From: Chaetorhynchus papuensis
Lineage: Eukaryota > Chordata > Aves > Passeriformes > Rhipiduridae
Assembly (NCBI GenBank): GCA_013396525.1
Contig: VWYX01000873.1
Coordinates: 250,201 to 314,200 of the forward strand
Direction: 5' to 3'
DNA length: 64,000 bases
The notes beneath the pieces were generated by a model. That model saw only the letters and a program-made list of their open reading frames with translations, did not search any database and had not been told where the DNA came from. Shown here piece after piece: positions 1-13,300 of the stretch. Position 1 is the first letter of the stretch. The number at the start of each line of letters is the position of its first letter. Both the position numbers and the translations under genes were made by a program.

Positions 1-3000
1 GCTCCTGAATTTCTGCTTCCTCTTATTTGCACTGAAGTCATACAGCTCCACCTTATACCTATTCTTTAAAATCATATCAATCATAACAAATATACATTTC
101 ACTCATCCTTTTCTAGTGGTTTATTAACAATGAGTAAAAAGCTTAACAACTCACTTCCCATTACAGAAAAATAAACCAAGCCTAGCCACTGGTAAATGGA
201 CAAGTGGAAAACTTAACTAATAGACATCTTGAATTTGAACACACATTATGTATTTAAGAACCATCTGATAAAACAGAACTGATTTAACAGGAAAAATAAA
301 GCTACTCATAATCTAGCATGCCACTAGGGAAAACAAATTACTCAGAATTGTTTCCTTGCTTCTGATAATTTCTGCACTATTTTAAAATAATGTCCTTTTT
401 CCTTTGAAATCAATTTCATCGGATTATAAATTTTGTCCTTTTATCAGAAATTACCTTGGGAAAAAAAAAAATAAAGAACTAGAATAATTCTGTCCTGTAG
501 GAGCCATACAGTCAAGTGAAAATAATGCATGGCATAATATATGGGGAAAAGTCCTTATCAGGTGATGTTCGCATTAGAGGATGCACAGGAAAGTAAAAAG
601 ACTGGAAGGTAAGTTTCCCTTTTTTGGCTATTTTTAAGTATTTTCAGAAGCAATCCTAGTAGTGCTTGTTCAACAAAGGACCTTAGAAGATCAGGTAAAT
701 TGCCGCTTAGATTTTTAATGTTGCAAGAGGAATGAGTTTCAGCCTAACAGCATATACTTTTATAACTTAATATTTGAGATTAAAAGGAAAATTTCTAGGC
801 TACCTCTCCTCTCCAATTCTCACTTTACATTTGAAGGGACTGTTCAGTTTCTTTTGTTGAATTTTGAAAGCATACGTGAAATACACATTAAACAACCTGA
901 AGGCTTTGATTTGTCCAACTTCAGCAGCCAGCAGCTACAAACTTTACCTATCTCTTGGGGTGAAGCCATCAGTACTGTGCATGAAGATCTTTTATTTGCT
1001 ATTATTTTTAATAACCTATCTCTCTCTGATCATTGGTATTGCAAATATGTATTGTTTGAAAGCAAAGAACTAAAACACTTTTAGGAAACCCCATGTGCAC
1101 CAACATTAGGAACTTCCTGTGCTGGAGACGCCCCTTATAAAAAGGCAGACGATGGATAATATTCCATTTGCAGTACTTGGAGAAGGCAATGATTCATTCT
1201 TTATTATCAAGTAGGAACACCCTGCCATTCCACAGCTGAACCCCATTCATCCCTGGGGAGTCCAAAGCTATTAACTAAATCGCCACCTGCAAGAACTACT
1301 TCTATGCCCCTGAAGCCCAATCAGTTTTTGGAATGTAAGGCAGCAGCTCTTTAGTCTTGAGAGACAATCACATTAACAAATGAGACCATTTGAAAAACAA
1401 GCATGTTTAATCAAAAACAGAGGGCAAATGTACTCAGAACACATTCAAAGAAAATTTTGGCATGGGCAAGGGGAAAGGGATCTGGAGAGATGAAAAGGTG
1501 TGCCAAGAATGGTCTATTACACCAGTCTCACACAGCAGCAGGAACTGTCATCCTGAACTCTTGGAGACATCAACACCAGAAGAGGCAGCACAGTGGATCA
1601 ACCACCATTCCCTGAACCTGGGTCCAGGATGCACATTCTTCTCTCACATACTTCCCTACAGCTCTCCAGCAAAACCCTTCTCTGTTGGACACACCTGAAC
1701 AGCCTGACTTGGGTAACGATCTCCTCAGGAGCAGTGACTTATCAGACAATGTCAAGTCTGAAGACTTCAGAAAACGAAGGAGGTTTCTGAGGCCCTCAGC
1801 AGCATTAAAAGACAGCTACTTTCTTGCCACCTCATCTCCCAGGTTGTTCCAGTCTCCACAGCTTTTCACAAGCCCACAGCTTTGGGGAACAAAACAAGAT
1901 TTGAAAAGACAAAATTTCTTTCCAATGAGTAGCTTCAGAATCTAAGCCACCCCTACTATTATCTTTAAAGGTATGTTTTGCAACATTAGCAAAAAAGGTT
2001 AAAATACATACAGTATGACTCCAAGTTTCTTCTGGTTTGTGAGCTTTGAAATTGAGCACTGAACTCAAACTGCTCCTTCTGAACCACTAAAGACTTAGAG
2101 CCTAAAGGGAGTTTTTCACTTCAGAGTTCACTGTTAGTATCCGAAACCACTCGAAGCCCTTATATGGCCGCATACACCTGGATGATGAATGCCTTGTCAC
2201 TGACTTTCGAGCCTGTCCCCTTGGGATCAAAAATCCCTAGAGGATGAGCTCTTAGTGGCTTTCCTCCCAGAGGTGTTTTAAATCCATGAGTTTAATTCTC
2301 TAGCTACAACAGACTGTGGTACACCAGTATAATGAAGAACAAAGGGAAAGCTCTTCTTTGCTCTCTCTGCTGAAATTTTGCAGAGTTGGGCAACTACTGC
2401 CACACTTTACTGAGGATAAGAAACATGGGATATCCTGGAGGAATGCAGAAGTTATTACAGGTCTGGGAAGTTTATGAAGTTTAGAATTTCAGTCCAGAAC
2501 ACCAGGTCAGCACAAGAATTTTGAGAACCCTACATAAAATGTACACAGGCATCATCTTCAGAAATCATTGAGAATGCTTCTCTTTCGAATCTTCAGGGAC
2601 TCCATCATCACATGTGCAATTAAACCTCTCACACAACTTTGATCATGGCCAATCTCTACAGGAAACTCTCCTTTGTCTGATACTCAGATCCAAGCAACCA
2701 GCTCTGATTTGTGATGTTGTCGGTTTGGGCTAACAAGAAGAGGTGCTGATCACAAGTTCACAGCACACTGCAGTAACCAAATCACAATGCTTGGAGTCAG
2801 GCCAAAATCCAAATTCTCTTCAACTATGCAAAGAATGTTGTATATTTTTTCAGTTTGTCAAGATTTATGTCCTTCAATGAGAAGTAATTGTGCAAATAAA
2901 TAAATAGCAGCTTTTGTCTGAATTGTGTTTTTCCAGACTGAAAGCACTTTGTTCCTTGGCATTTTTAACAAGTATTTGCCAAGGTTTCTGTTGTTTTCTG

Positions 3001-4188
3001 TTTTCAAAGGCAAACTCTCCTGTGAGAGAGCAAACTTAGATGAAGGGGGTGGGGAAACCTATCCACTAAACAGCTAGGATTTCACAGCAGTAGGAAAGCA
3101 TATTTCAAAAGCCAGTGCTGAGGAAATTCCAATAAACCTCCTACGGTGGGATCAGAGGATGGGAAGGATTAATGCCCTATCATTAGTGTAGAGGCAAGCA
3201 GTGATGTTCCACAGACAGCAAAGCCTCAGAATTACAGCTGCTCATAACTGCTAAACACAGCATAAAGCAGAAGTCAGGCACAATTTTTTTGTGGATAAGT
3301 GTAATGAATTTACTGTACTGCTTTTGTGGGATCTTTACAAGTCCCTTCACTCGAGGGACTGTTAATTTATGCATGCAAATGAAAGGAACTCACAACTTAA
3401 GCATAACTACTACACATTTGACGCAAATCTGTGTCCTCTAAGTAGGAGATTTTTTTCCTCAGCATGTGCTCTTTGTTTGTTTTTTGTTTGAGATGGGACC
3501 ACATTTTGACAGAAGGTGACTGATGCACTTCAGTACTACAATAACAGCATTCATATGGCTTAGAGAATGATGCCCTGAAATACCTGTGTTCTTATCAGTC
3601 TTTTAACTTGCACCTGAATTTACCTCACATATTTACCTCACGTGTTTGAACCGTGTTTAAATTTAAACTGTGTTTAAACTTGATGGCAGATCTCTTCCAA
3701 GAGAGTAGAGCCCATTACTTTTTCCTTCACTACATCAACACTGTGGTGCCTGCTAAAACACTCCAGCTCCCAGCTCACTTCCAGACTCTTGCAAGGGCTT
3801 CCTGGGAATAGAAAGGGCTTGAGCTGTGCACTGGAAACAGGCGGGAACTTCCAAGCACTTGCACCTGTGTGAAATGTACATTTAAAGCTCCCGGTACAGC
3901 AGGATGGTCATGTGCTCCAGAAAGGGGCCTGCAATGCAAGGATTTCCCTTGGTCCTAGAATAAGTTATGCAGTCTGCCTAACTAAAAAGTCAGAGCTACA
4001 GAACCTGGAGATATACAGCAAAGCACATCAAGAATTAGTAGCATTTATGCAGTGAAGAAAAACCCAGGTACAGGTGCAATTGCCCATTTTAATTCTACTC
4101 TCTCATAATTTTCCTTCTTATTCTCCTTTACTATAAAACAATACCATTTTTGCAGAAACATCAAGGTTTACATTAACATATTTCTTAC
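1..4188 (-). other. PREX1: PREX1 intron after exon 16 (incomplete)
   Basis: Non-coding in both strands as far as I can tell. I looked for the PDZ1 start expected after exon 16 (a YGFDIEEKNK-like stretch) and did not find it, so that exon lies further left. Short open frames here (for example 1403-1945 and 1832-2068) have no recognisable domain. A small cluster of repeats and a 14-bp palindrome lies at 3617-3680. Confidence 0.8.
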
Positions 4189-4331
4189 CAGAAGATTCTT
4201 TCCCAGGATGTTTTCCACGAGCTTGAAGTCATTACGTAATTGTTTGCTCTTGGAACTGGTGCCCTCCATCTCCTCATCAGCATAAAAGCGGAAATATAAG
4301 GATTCATCCTTAAATTCACTTCTTTCCAGGA
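4189..4331 (-). CDS. PREX1: PREX1 exon 16 (end of DEP2, lead-in to PDZ1)
   Basis: 143 bp; the first two bases complete Val and it ends at a codon boundary. Acceptor catttccag, donor CTG|GTAAGA. It reads [35 protein letters not shown] and [29 protein letters not shown] is the last part of DEP2, and the remainder leads into the first PDZ domain, whose exons lie left of position 1. The EGTSSK wording is PREX1-like; I recall a different segment (EGSNMKH) in PREX2. Confidence 0.95.
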
Positions 4332-7300
4332 CTGGAAATGATATATATATGAAATACATACGCGCATTTACATGGACAAAGAAAGAGAGAAACCGAGAAG
4401 AAAGTTAAAGGAAATCCTAAATATTTCCCCAGTCTTTACAGGACACAGACCACATGCATCTCTATCAGTCAGTTCCTCAGCTCTGTATTTTTAAGCTAAT
4501 TTAGTATTTTAGGACGATAATTATCTTCACAGTGCATAGTAGCTCATGACGTAATGTGACCTCCCTGGCATGCAGAATCTATATAAAATGCAAAAGATTC
4601 TCTTGGAAGGAAGATGCTACTCAAAACCTCATGCTCCTTTCCCACATCGAAATGAATATGGTAAAACTATAAAAGGAGCAAAGAGGGGTAAAGGGGCTGT
4701 TTAAAAGCATGTAATGTGTCCACATAGACTAAGACTCTTCAACCTTAAAAAAAAAAAAATTGAGAGGGAAATGAGATCTATAAAATTCTGGAAGGCACGA
4801 AAATGTTCTCTACCAGTTTTTCCAAACAGAGACCTGGGGGCTTCAAATAAAAGCAGCAACTGAGGAGCAACTCCTTCATTCAACATGTAGTTATGCAAAC
4901 GTCTTCCTTGGCAAAGGATGCAATAAATGCCAAAAGTTTGCATGGGCTCAGAACAGACCAAATGCTTTAAAAAAGAGCCCAACTATTCTTACATTATTAT
5001 TAATTTCTGTGCAAATTCTCCATTAGTTATTTACAATAACCTGCTCTCAAAAACACTATTCAAAATACAGTGAGTAAATGTTATCTATGACTAAAACTGA
5101 ATGTTTCATTTGACAAGCTATGCTTACTCTTGGAACTTGTATGTTCTATTTGATACTGATACAGATGTGATTTGTTTACTTCCCCTATTTGAGGATGGAT
5201 GATGTCTAACTTGGCAATTTGGCACCTCAGATTTGGACGCCTCAGCACTGAGGATTGTGTTTGCTGTCCAAGAGGCAAGAACTAGGCAATTTTACTTAAC
5301 ATCTGATATTTTTTGGTGATATTTCAGGACAGTACTTGGCTTGTGCATTGCTCAGATGGCTCTGGAAGAGATGCAGTGAAAAAACGTGCTCCTTCTAGCT
5401 TGTGTAATCCCTTCAGAAGCAAGGGGCTTCCCTTGGGAAGGCACCAGGCTTAGACATGTATTAGCTTGAGGACTGTGTTCGAGAAGGACCTGCAAGGAAT
5501 GCCTGCAAATCATGTACACAGCATGTATGGCACAGCCTAGAAAAGCTAATCCGACTGAAGTAAGAGCTCATTTAACTGGCTGAGGGAAGCAATATTGATG
5601 CATTACCATGATGCATGAAGCCATTATTGCAGAGTCCCACACCCAGTGCGACAGCTTCCTCCCGAGTCTGACAGTCTCCCTAGAAACAGGAGAATAATGT
5701 TACACCTCAGATGATTTTCTATGCTAAATTATTCCCCCTTCCCCACCGCATAGCTTGTGGCTCTGAAATTAGCAGAATGATCTGTGCAGGGAACAATAGC
5801 AAGCCATTAAAACAGGTATCCCATTGCCCAAACACTGTTCATTCCTACAGACAGCATCTCTCCCTCATACAGGAACCAGGGGAACAAGGACCAGGATTGG
5901 GGAAAGATACCATATTATCTCAGTGTAAAGACTTTTTATGTGAAATCATAGTGTTGGACTTTAGGACTCATTAGCCACAGACAATAAAACTCCTTCTTAG
6001 AAGTTGAGAAATCCCATCCATATTCAGGTCAAGGAGGAAAACCCTGAATAAAGTTAAGGTATGTGAATTCCAAAGGTCAGACAGGTTAAAACGGCAGTGG
6101 GAGTTTGCTTACACAGCAGATTACAAAGGCTTCAGTTTCTCACTACCTGAAGCCTTGAGTGTAGTCATTCAAAATAGGTACCAAAGGTGACTTGCAAATT
6201 TACAGATTTCCCTGAAATGGCAGCCTTAAGCTTTACATCTACAGCTCAGCTAAATACAAGAAATGCCTTTTTTTCTCTATGTATCTGCTAATTTGCAGTC
6301 ACAAGTGAAGACTTTATAAACATGATTGCACTCTTTAGGCAGACAAGTAAGTTTTAAATAGTGCTGGTAAAGATCAGAAGGCACTGGTGGTCTTATGAAG
6401 ATTGTTAATACTGGTCCCTTGATGCGAGATGAGCTGCTACCCTGTCCCAGAGGGACACAGGAGAACCTGACGTCTACCATCTCAGTGAGAGCAGTTGCTA
6501 AGCTAATTCCAGCAGGGAGGGCACCTGCTGCTTTGGCAACAGAAGTAATTTCAGCGTATTACTTTCGGTCCTAGTTAATAAGAAGCTGTACCACACCTTT
6601 TCTCCCCTCCATCCGGAGAACTAGATACCTGAAAGCTCTCACACAGCAGCTGCAGGGTAGTGTACTGACTTTGTTTTAAGCAACCAGGCACCCTCTGATC
6701 TTGTCAGCAGAACATCAGTTCTACTTCAAATCCTGCTAAGGAGAGCAGCAGTTATTTGCCAAGAAAAATGCTGGCAAAGCCCATCACTGTGGTGTATCAG
6801 CATTATTTAAATACAGGATAAAACAGGATCAGCTCTGGCCAATCCACAGCACTACTGGCTTCTGTTAAAGAGTCTGAGAGCAGAAAAGGCGCATTTACAA
6901 ATTAAGAACTAAACACTGTTGTCTTGGTAGAAAAGGGATCAAGGCAGTTCTGAGAGAATTGCATGACTATGTAATCACACAAGGAAAGCCAAGAAAATAA
7001 TAAACCAGAAGTTTAACTTTTAGTATAAACAAATTTCAAGTCTTCACAAGTCTTCCCTCATTTTCAACATCCTGTCATGAGACAATGCTCAATGTTCATG
7101 TTGTGTTATTTTACGGGATAAATGGGTAGTTTATTTTATAGAGGCTGGGATTTAAAAATCCAATTTATTCTTTCAGTTGTAAATAAACTGGAGAAGAAAA
7201 GTCTTCTAATGTTACCAGCTTAAACCTTTAGCAATCTATGTTTGTTCTAGGCAACAAAATCTTTGCACAAAAAGGGTTTAAACCAGACTTGGCTACTCCT

Positions 7301-10300
7301 GATGATGTTACCTTGGCCTCGAAACATTCCCCTAGCAAAACAGCATTCTCCAATTAGAAAATACAGCTTTAATTCTTTCAGCTCACTATGATAGGTATTT
7401 TCCCAAATACAATAAAAGCAGTAACAAAAATCTTCAGAAAATAGAGCCGTTTAGAATTATCAGTCTTGACAAAATGCATCTCAACCTTTTCATACAGAAA
7501 CTAGATACACTACTTTTGACAAGATAATTTAGGTTTACTCAATACAATCTCTCCATTTGAGTCATCAGAATTACAGAAACAGTTTATAGTCGGTACCACA
7601 GTGAAGAAGCACGTCCAGAGCACATTACTATTACTCTTATTACTACTGCCACCATCACAGTTATTATCATTGCTGTCTAGTTTTGGTAATGATGCGATGT
7701 CTAAAGCCCTAATCATGGTGGCCAGTTGCTTTGGATTGTGTAAATGCAGTAATTAAGATGGTCTCAGACCAAGACTGCTTACAGCTCCCTTGGAGGAGGA
7801 AATAAAGCAGATGCACACAGGTAAGTACAGGAACCAAACTGCTTTTAAATTTTCTGTTATATAATGAAAGAGGAAAGTTTTAGGATTATGAAGTGCTCCT
7901 TAGCAAAGACAGTATCTTAAACTTTTCTTACCTGTGCAATAAGCCAGTCCACTAGTTTACTTGCAGGGATTACTGATTTGTAGGTCTTTAGGTGGTAGTC
8001 ACGGTCTCTAATTAAAAAAGATAATTCAGGGAAAATCAGGACAAAAAGGTAGACATTTCTTTTACACTCTAAGCCTATATATACTATAGGGACCTACTAC
8101 TGATAAGAAGCAGACATTTTTTCCCTCTAGAGAAGTTTTAAACTTTTCTAACAACTTCAGTTAGGAAGATACTTCAAAGCAGTGTTATTTAAAATTTTTC
8201 TAGATCTTGTTTCAAGCCATCTTCAGGGAGATCATATTCCTGCCAGAAGATTCTTTTCACAGATGTCCTGAGCTGCTGCTGTAGCTCAGGATAGAATACT
8301 GCCACCAGCAGTTCCACTACAAATCACACTCTTCTGGCTGGAAATCATCTAGTTTCCATCCAAAATCCATTCATGTCCAGTTTACATCTTTTAGCTCAGT
8401 ACCAGTTCCATCTATAAGTTTCAGTAATTCTCCATTAGTAGTTACCTATTAATGTATTCATAGACAGGACTCTACACATTCCCTCTGTGCCTCCTTTTTG
8501 TGAGGCTCATGGAATTAGGCAGCTTTTAGTCTGTTTTGTCAAGCGAGATTTTCCTGATTCTCCACACTTGTTCAGATTTCATTTCCTTTAGTAAAATATC
8601 ACATAGTAGCCAGACACAAATAGAGTACACAGTATCCTTTTACAGAATTAGGTAATTTTAGTCATTGTAAATAAGAAGGGTTGTGTTTAGTTCTTATAAC
8701 ACAACTGGCACCAGCTCGCAGACAGCAGCATTGTTCCTGAAAGAAAAGGAACCCTCTTGTAACTTGATGCTTTTTGCAGTTTTCTTCCATTTCTCTTCTC
8801 AAAGCTATGGAGATAATTGATGGTTTTAGCCTTTCGTGGAATATTTCTAAAGAATTTTGATACAAATATAAGAGGACTGTGTGGCTCAGGACACAGGGCT
8901 CTAACACCTTTCACCTCCAAGGTCACTGGATTTAATCCAGTTTGGAAGAGCATAAAAGCCATTTTAAGGCTGTTTACTGGCCCACATGAAATAAGTTTCA
9001 TGGTCTTGATCCAGCTCCTAGTTCCACATCACAAAAGCCATTACCACAATTAATTTGCATTAATTGGCTCCCTCTCATTGAGAGTCTTGTAGAGAGGCCA
9101 AATGCTGAACGGGCTATGAAGAATTAATTCCTCTCTCACCCTTGGGGGTGGTCCTTGTGTTTGAAGCTTGAGCTCCACTGGCATGACTGTGGAAGGAAGC
9201 ATAGCCACCGGGACTGTTTTACAGTCCGGGTGTATCCATGAGGCAGGTCAAGACAAGACTTTATTCTTCAGTTCTGTCAAATCAGCCTCTTTCATTAATA
9301 CCACACTATCTGATACTGCTTTTTCCTAAAAATCTAATATCCAAACACCATCTAAAACCCATCCTACCCAACCCCATTCCTTTTACTAATCATCTACAGA
9401 TATAAATATGTTGTGACTGGCTGTTGTAAATAAACGCAGCAGAAATGTCTGTGTGTTTGCAGAATGCAGGGTGTGAGAAATCAAAAAGAGAAGTGGGACT
9501 TTCAGAGCTTGGAAAAAAAAACCCAACAAAACGTGACAGCATTTCCAGAAATATGTGTCCTCAGAACAAAAGCTTTCCTTATAGTGCTTACACGCAGTTT
9601 TCAGCTTGTCTTCCAGTAATGTGCTAAACCCAGCAAAAAGCTGAAGGAGTTTTCTGGGCAGTCTTTCCCTCTCGCACTCTTATCTTGGGAAAACGTGCCT
9701 TTGAAATATCAGCACAATAAAGGAAAAAACACTAAAATATTGAGCACTAATGAGTAGGGGGTTCCAGGTGAGAAGCAACTCCCAAAACTTTCCTACAGAT
9801 CCTGACAGTTTTGAATAAGCTGCCATCAATCTTGGTCCAAGGCCCAGTCTTTCCCTGCTTGCAGGTCAGTGCTGGTCAAGATCAGTATTAGTTGACTCTC
9901 TTTCATCCCCATTTCAGTCTACCCTGAACAGGAGCAGAACATGAATCACAGAACCTTATCTAGAACCATGAACCTCAGGGGAATAGTCAAATATTGAGGT
10001 GGGAACCACTGAAATTTTGGCAGAACCTTGCTGCCTCACAGAAACTAGAGGAATAGAATATTCTTCACAGGGCCTAGCCCAGTGATGCACTGACATATTG
10101 TCCATCACATATAGAAGTGGAAACAAGTTCTCCCACCTCACAACTTCCCAGAAGTACATCAGAGACATATTCAGAATTTTCAAAATGTTTTACTTTTTAT
10201 ACTTCAACTCCCAAAGTAGCATGATTTGTTTCCAGTGGCGTATATCATCTTGCCCTCAAAGTATAAGGGTGTCAGATTTTACTTGATGAAAAATATAAAG

Positions 10301-13300
10301 GCAAAGACTATGTGGAAACTCCAAGGTTTCCAGGGAAAAAAACTAAGTAAAATTGTATCTCAAGGTTGTCAACAAAATAATTTTGAACTTATGATTCCCC
10401 CAGATCCCTGTGGCACATGTACCTGCTACTCCAAGCAGCTTTGCCAATTTTCTAGAAGCAAGGTTGCGCCAGAAAAGCCAGCATGACTGAAGGGATCAGC
10501 AGTCCTAAGATGCCAGATAAAGTAGTGATCCACAAGGCAATGGGCTTTGTACAACTAACTTGGCAAAAGCTAGCTCCCTTAGGCTAACGTTAGGCTTGTC
10601 AGAGGCAAAAAGTCATGATAAGAAGACATAAAACAATGACAGCCTGAGCGATTAAGTTTTCTAATGTGGCTATAAAAGTAAGAATGAGTAAGAAAGAGAA
10701 CAGCAGGAAGAAGAGCCTAAACATACTGAGAATTAAGTCCATTCAGAAGGATCCTAAAAATTCTGGGAGTCTGATACTTTTCATTGATTATACATAGATT
10801 GGATTCATGATGTCACTAGCACAGATTAATCCTGATATGAGAAGATTCTCCAGCTGGAAAGCTATTATAAAAATAGCACATTGACAAAACACCACAACAC
10901 CACAAGACGGGCCTGTGGGAGTTATTTTGTCCGTGTTGATTCCCTAAAGCATTAGGGTAGATTCACTTCAGTTTGTGGGTACCCTGAGGTCAGGGACACT
11001 TTTTGAACTCCGCTTACCATCATTTCTACTCTGCATGTGAATTGTTATCTTCAGGGGTGAAATGTGTACGTGCAAATACACACATGCATCTACAGAACCA
11101 TTCTGTCTACCACTGGCAGCACTGTGCTTTCCTGCTCTCTCCATACCTTTCAGGCTAAGTGAAATCCCAGTTATTCTGGGAAAAAAACTAAGAGCTCTAA
11201 TTATGCAAATTCACAACTGATGAACTATCATTGCAGCTCCTTTTAGCATGACAGTAGCATCTCTCAGTGAAAATTCTGTTGTACAACTCATGGACAAGAG
11301 CTCAGTTTTGTTGAATTTGGGAGTCCAGCCATCTCCAGTAGAGATTTTTTCTTCCTCATCAGTTTTTTATTTGTAAAAAATTAAGTTCTCCTAAGTGAAA
11401 ATGCCTGATTTTCCATCATAAATACCTGAACAGAACACCTACATGGGTCAGGGTGGTTTCCATTATAGGCCAGAAATGTTCATCTGATGTCAGTTAAGGT
11501 AACAACATCTGAAAATCATCTCCTGTGGTCTGCGAAGAGAGTTACCTAGCACTTGCAGACTATCTCATTTCTTCAGCAGTTATTTATACAGAGCCAAGTT
11601 CTTAAGATTCCACACAAAACTTTCAGGGTTTCTTCAAATTACAGCTTCAGCTTTTATTCTACTTCAGACTGGCTTTTGTTTAGGGTGCTCTGAATGACAG
11701 AATCCTAGCACCACACTGGAATCTGTTTACATCACTTCAGCATCTTCACTTCAGTTGACATTTTCTATAACACAAATAATACAGAAGCTACAATCACACC
11801 ACACGATCTGCCTTGAATCAGAGTCACTGTAACCATACCCAGCTGCTCACTCTGCCTGAATCCCCTGTTCCAACATCCTCCAGCAGCAGCAGTGCTACTA
11901 CAGATCTGAACTGTGAAGATGCAAGGGCAGTAAAAGAGCCAAGAAAATTCAGAAAATTACTGTTTATAATAAGAAACAAGAAAGATGTCAATAGTAATGT
12001 CATCTTTTTAACAAAGCCAGATAATAAATATAAGGGGACCATGAATGGGAACTTACTTTACCACTGGAGTATACAGGCAGTGCAGTCGGCAGTACAGCCT
12101 CACCCCCTGAAGAAGGCAAGATGCACAGTGTTAGCAGCTTTTTCCTTTTCAAAGAAACACTGACTAGCTAATGCTAGCAAAACCTGGACACTGATGTCTC
12201 TACTCAGCTGGAATTACCTATTGATTAATATTGATATTCAAAACAGTTCCCTTATCCTCTCTGTCAAACATTCTTTCTTCTTTCCTGGCTTCCAACAGCC
12301 AAAAATCTGTTTTTATCTCTAGTCACCTCCATTCCAACACTTTCTCCATTAATCCTTCCTCACGATTAACCCATTAACCAATGTCCACAAGAAAAAAATC
12401 AAATTTATTAAAAGGTATGTGGACAAATATGGGATCAACAGAACTCATTTGACAGACAATTACTAGGAACAGTTAAATACTGATTTCTTCTATCCCCCTG
12501 AACCATCATGCCCAGATTTGCAGCAGACACTTTACCACCAACTGTTTTAAGACCTTTTGTTACTCTATTAGGATTGCAATCAGCAGTCATGGGTGGAGTC
12601 ACAACTGTACTGTTACTCATTGCTAAACTCTGCTTCCTCTCCCTAAAGTGAGAGTATCTCCTATGGCATTAGGATGGACAGCTTAATACAACACAGATCA
12701 ACAGCACTGATGATTTCCTATACAACAGGTCAATGACATTTAGAAGGAGAGCAAACTTCTTGATGCAAATCACAAAGTTCCAACTAAAAATGATAATACA
12801 AACCTTGGACACAATGTCTTCCAATTCACTTCTTGGCTTATATGTTCCATCATCATAGCGAAATCTGTACATCACCTGTTCATTCTTAAACTGGTGCTTA
12901 TCTGAAACTAAAACATCAGCATGATAATTAAAATTAGTCTTTTGCCCCCGCCATGTTCTTTATAGGCCAGTTGGTAAAAATTGAATTTTTAAATTTTTAC
13001 ATCAGATTCAGTTTACGTAAGGCTTTGGAAACAGTCCTAGTGAAAGGAACTGGGAACATCTGACCTTTCTCGATGAGTTTTGAACAACATGCTGCAAATT
13101 CCCACAATAGTTATCACAGCACTTACAGCCAGTTTTGCAGTTGCCCAAAACTCTGCAACTCCAAAAGCAGAAGCATGCTGGTGGCAGGAACTACAGCTGT
13201 CAGAGCTATTCTTTTATCATGGTTCTTAGAGTTACCAATGAGTTCCTTCTAAAAATTAGACTACTTTTTTTTTCACCCAGAAAAGCCATTCCACAGTAGG

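Noticed and set aside
12435..12620. 61-codon minus-strand frame in intron 12 as a possible alternative exon
   Set aside because: No similarity to PREX1 and no frame-compatible splice sites at its edges.
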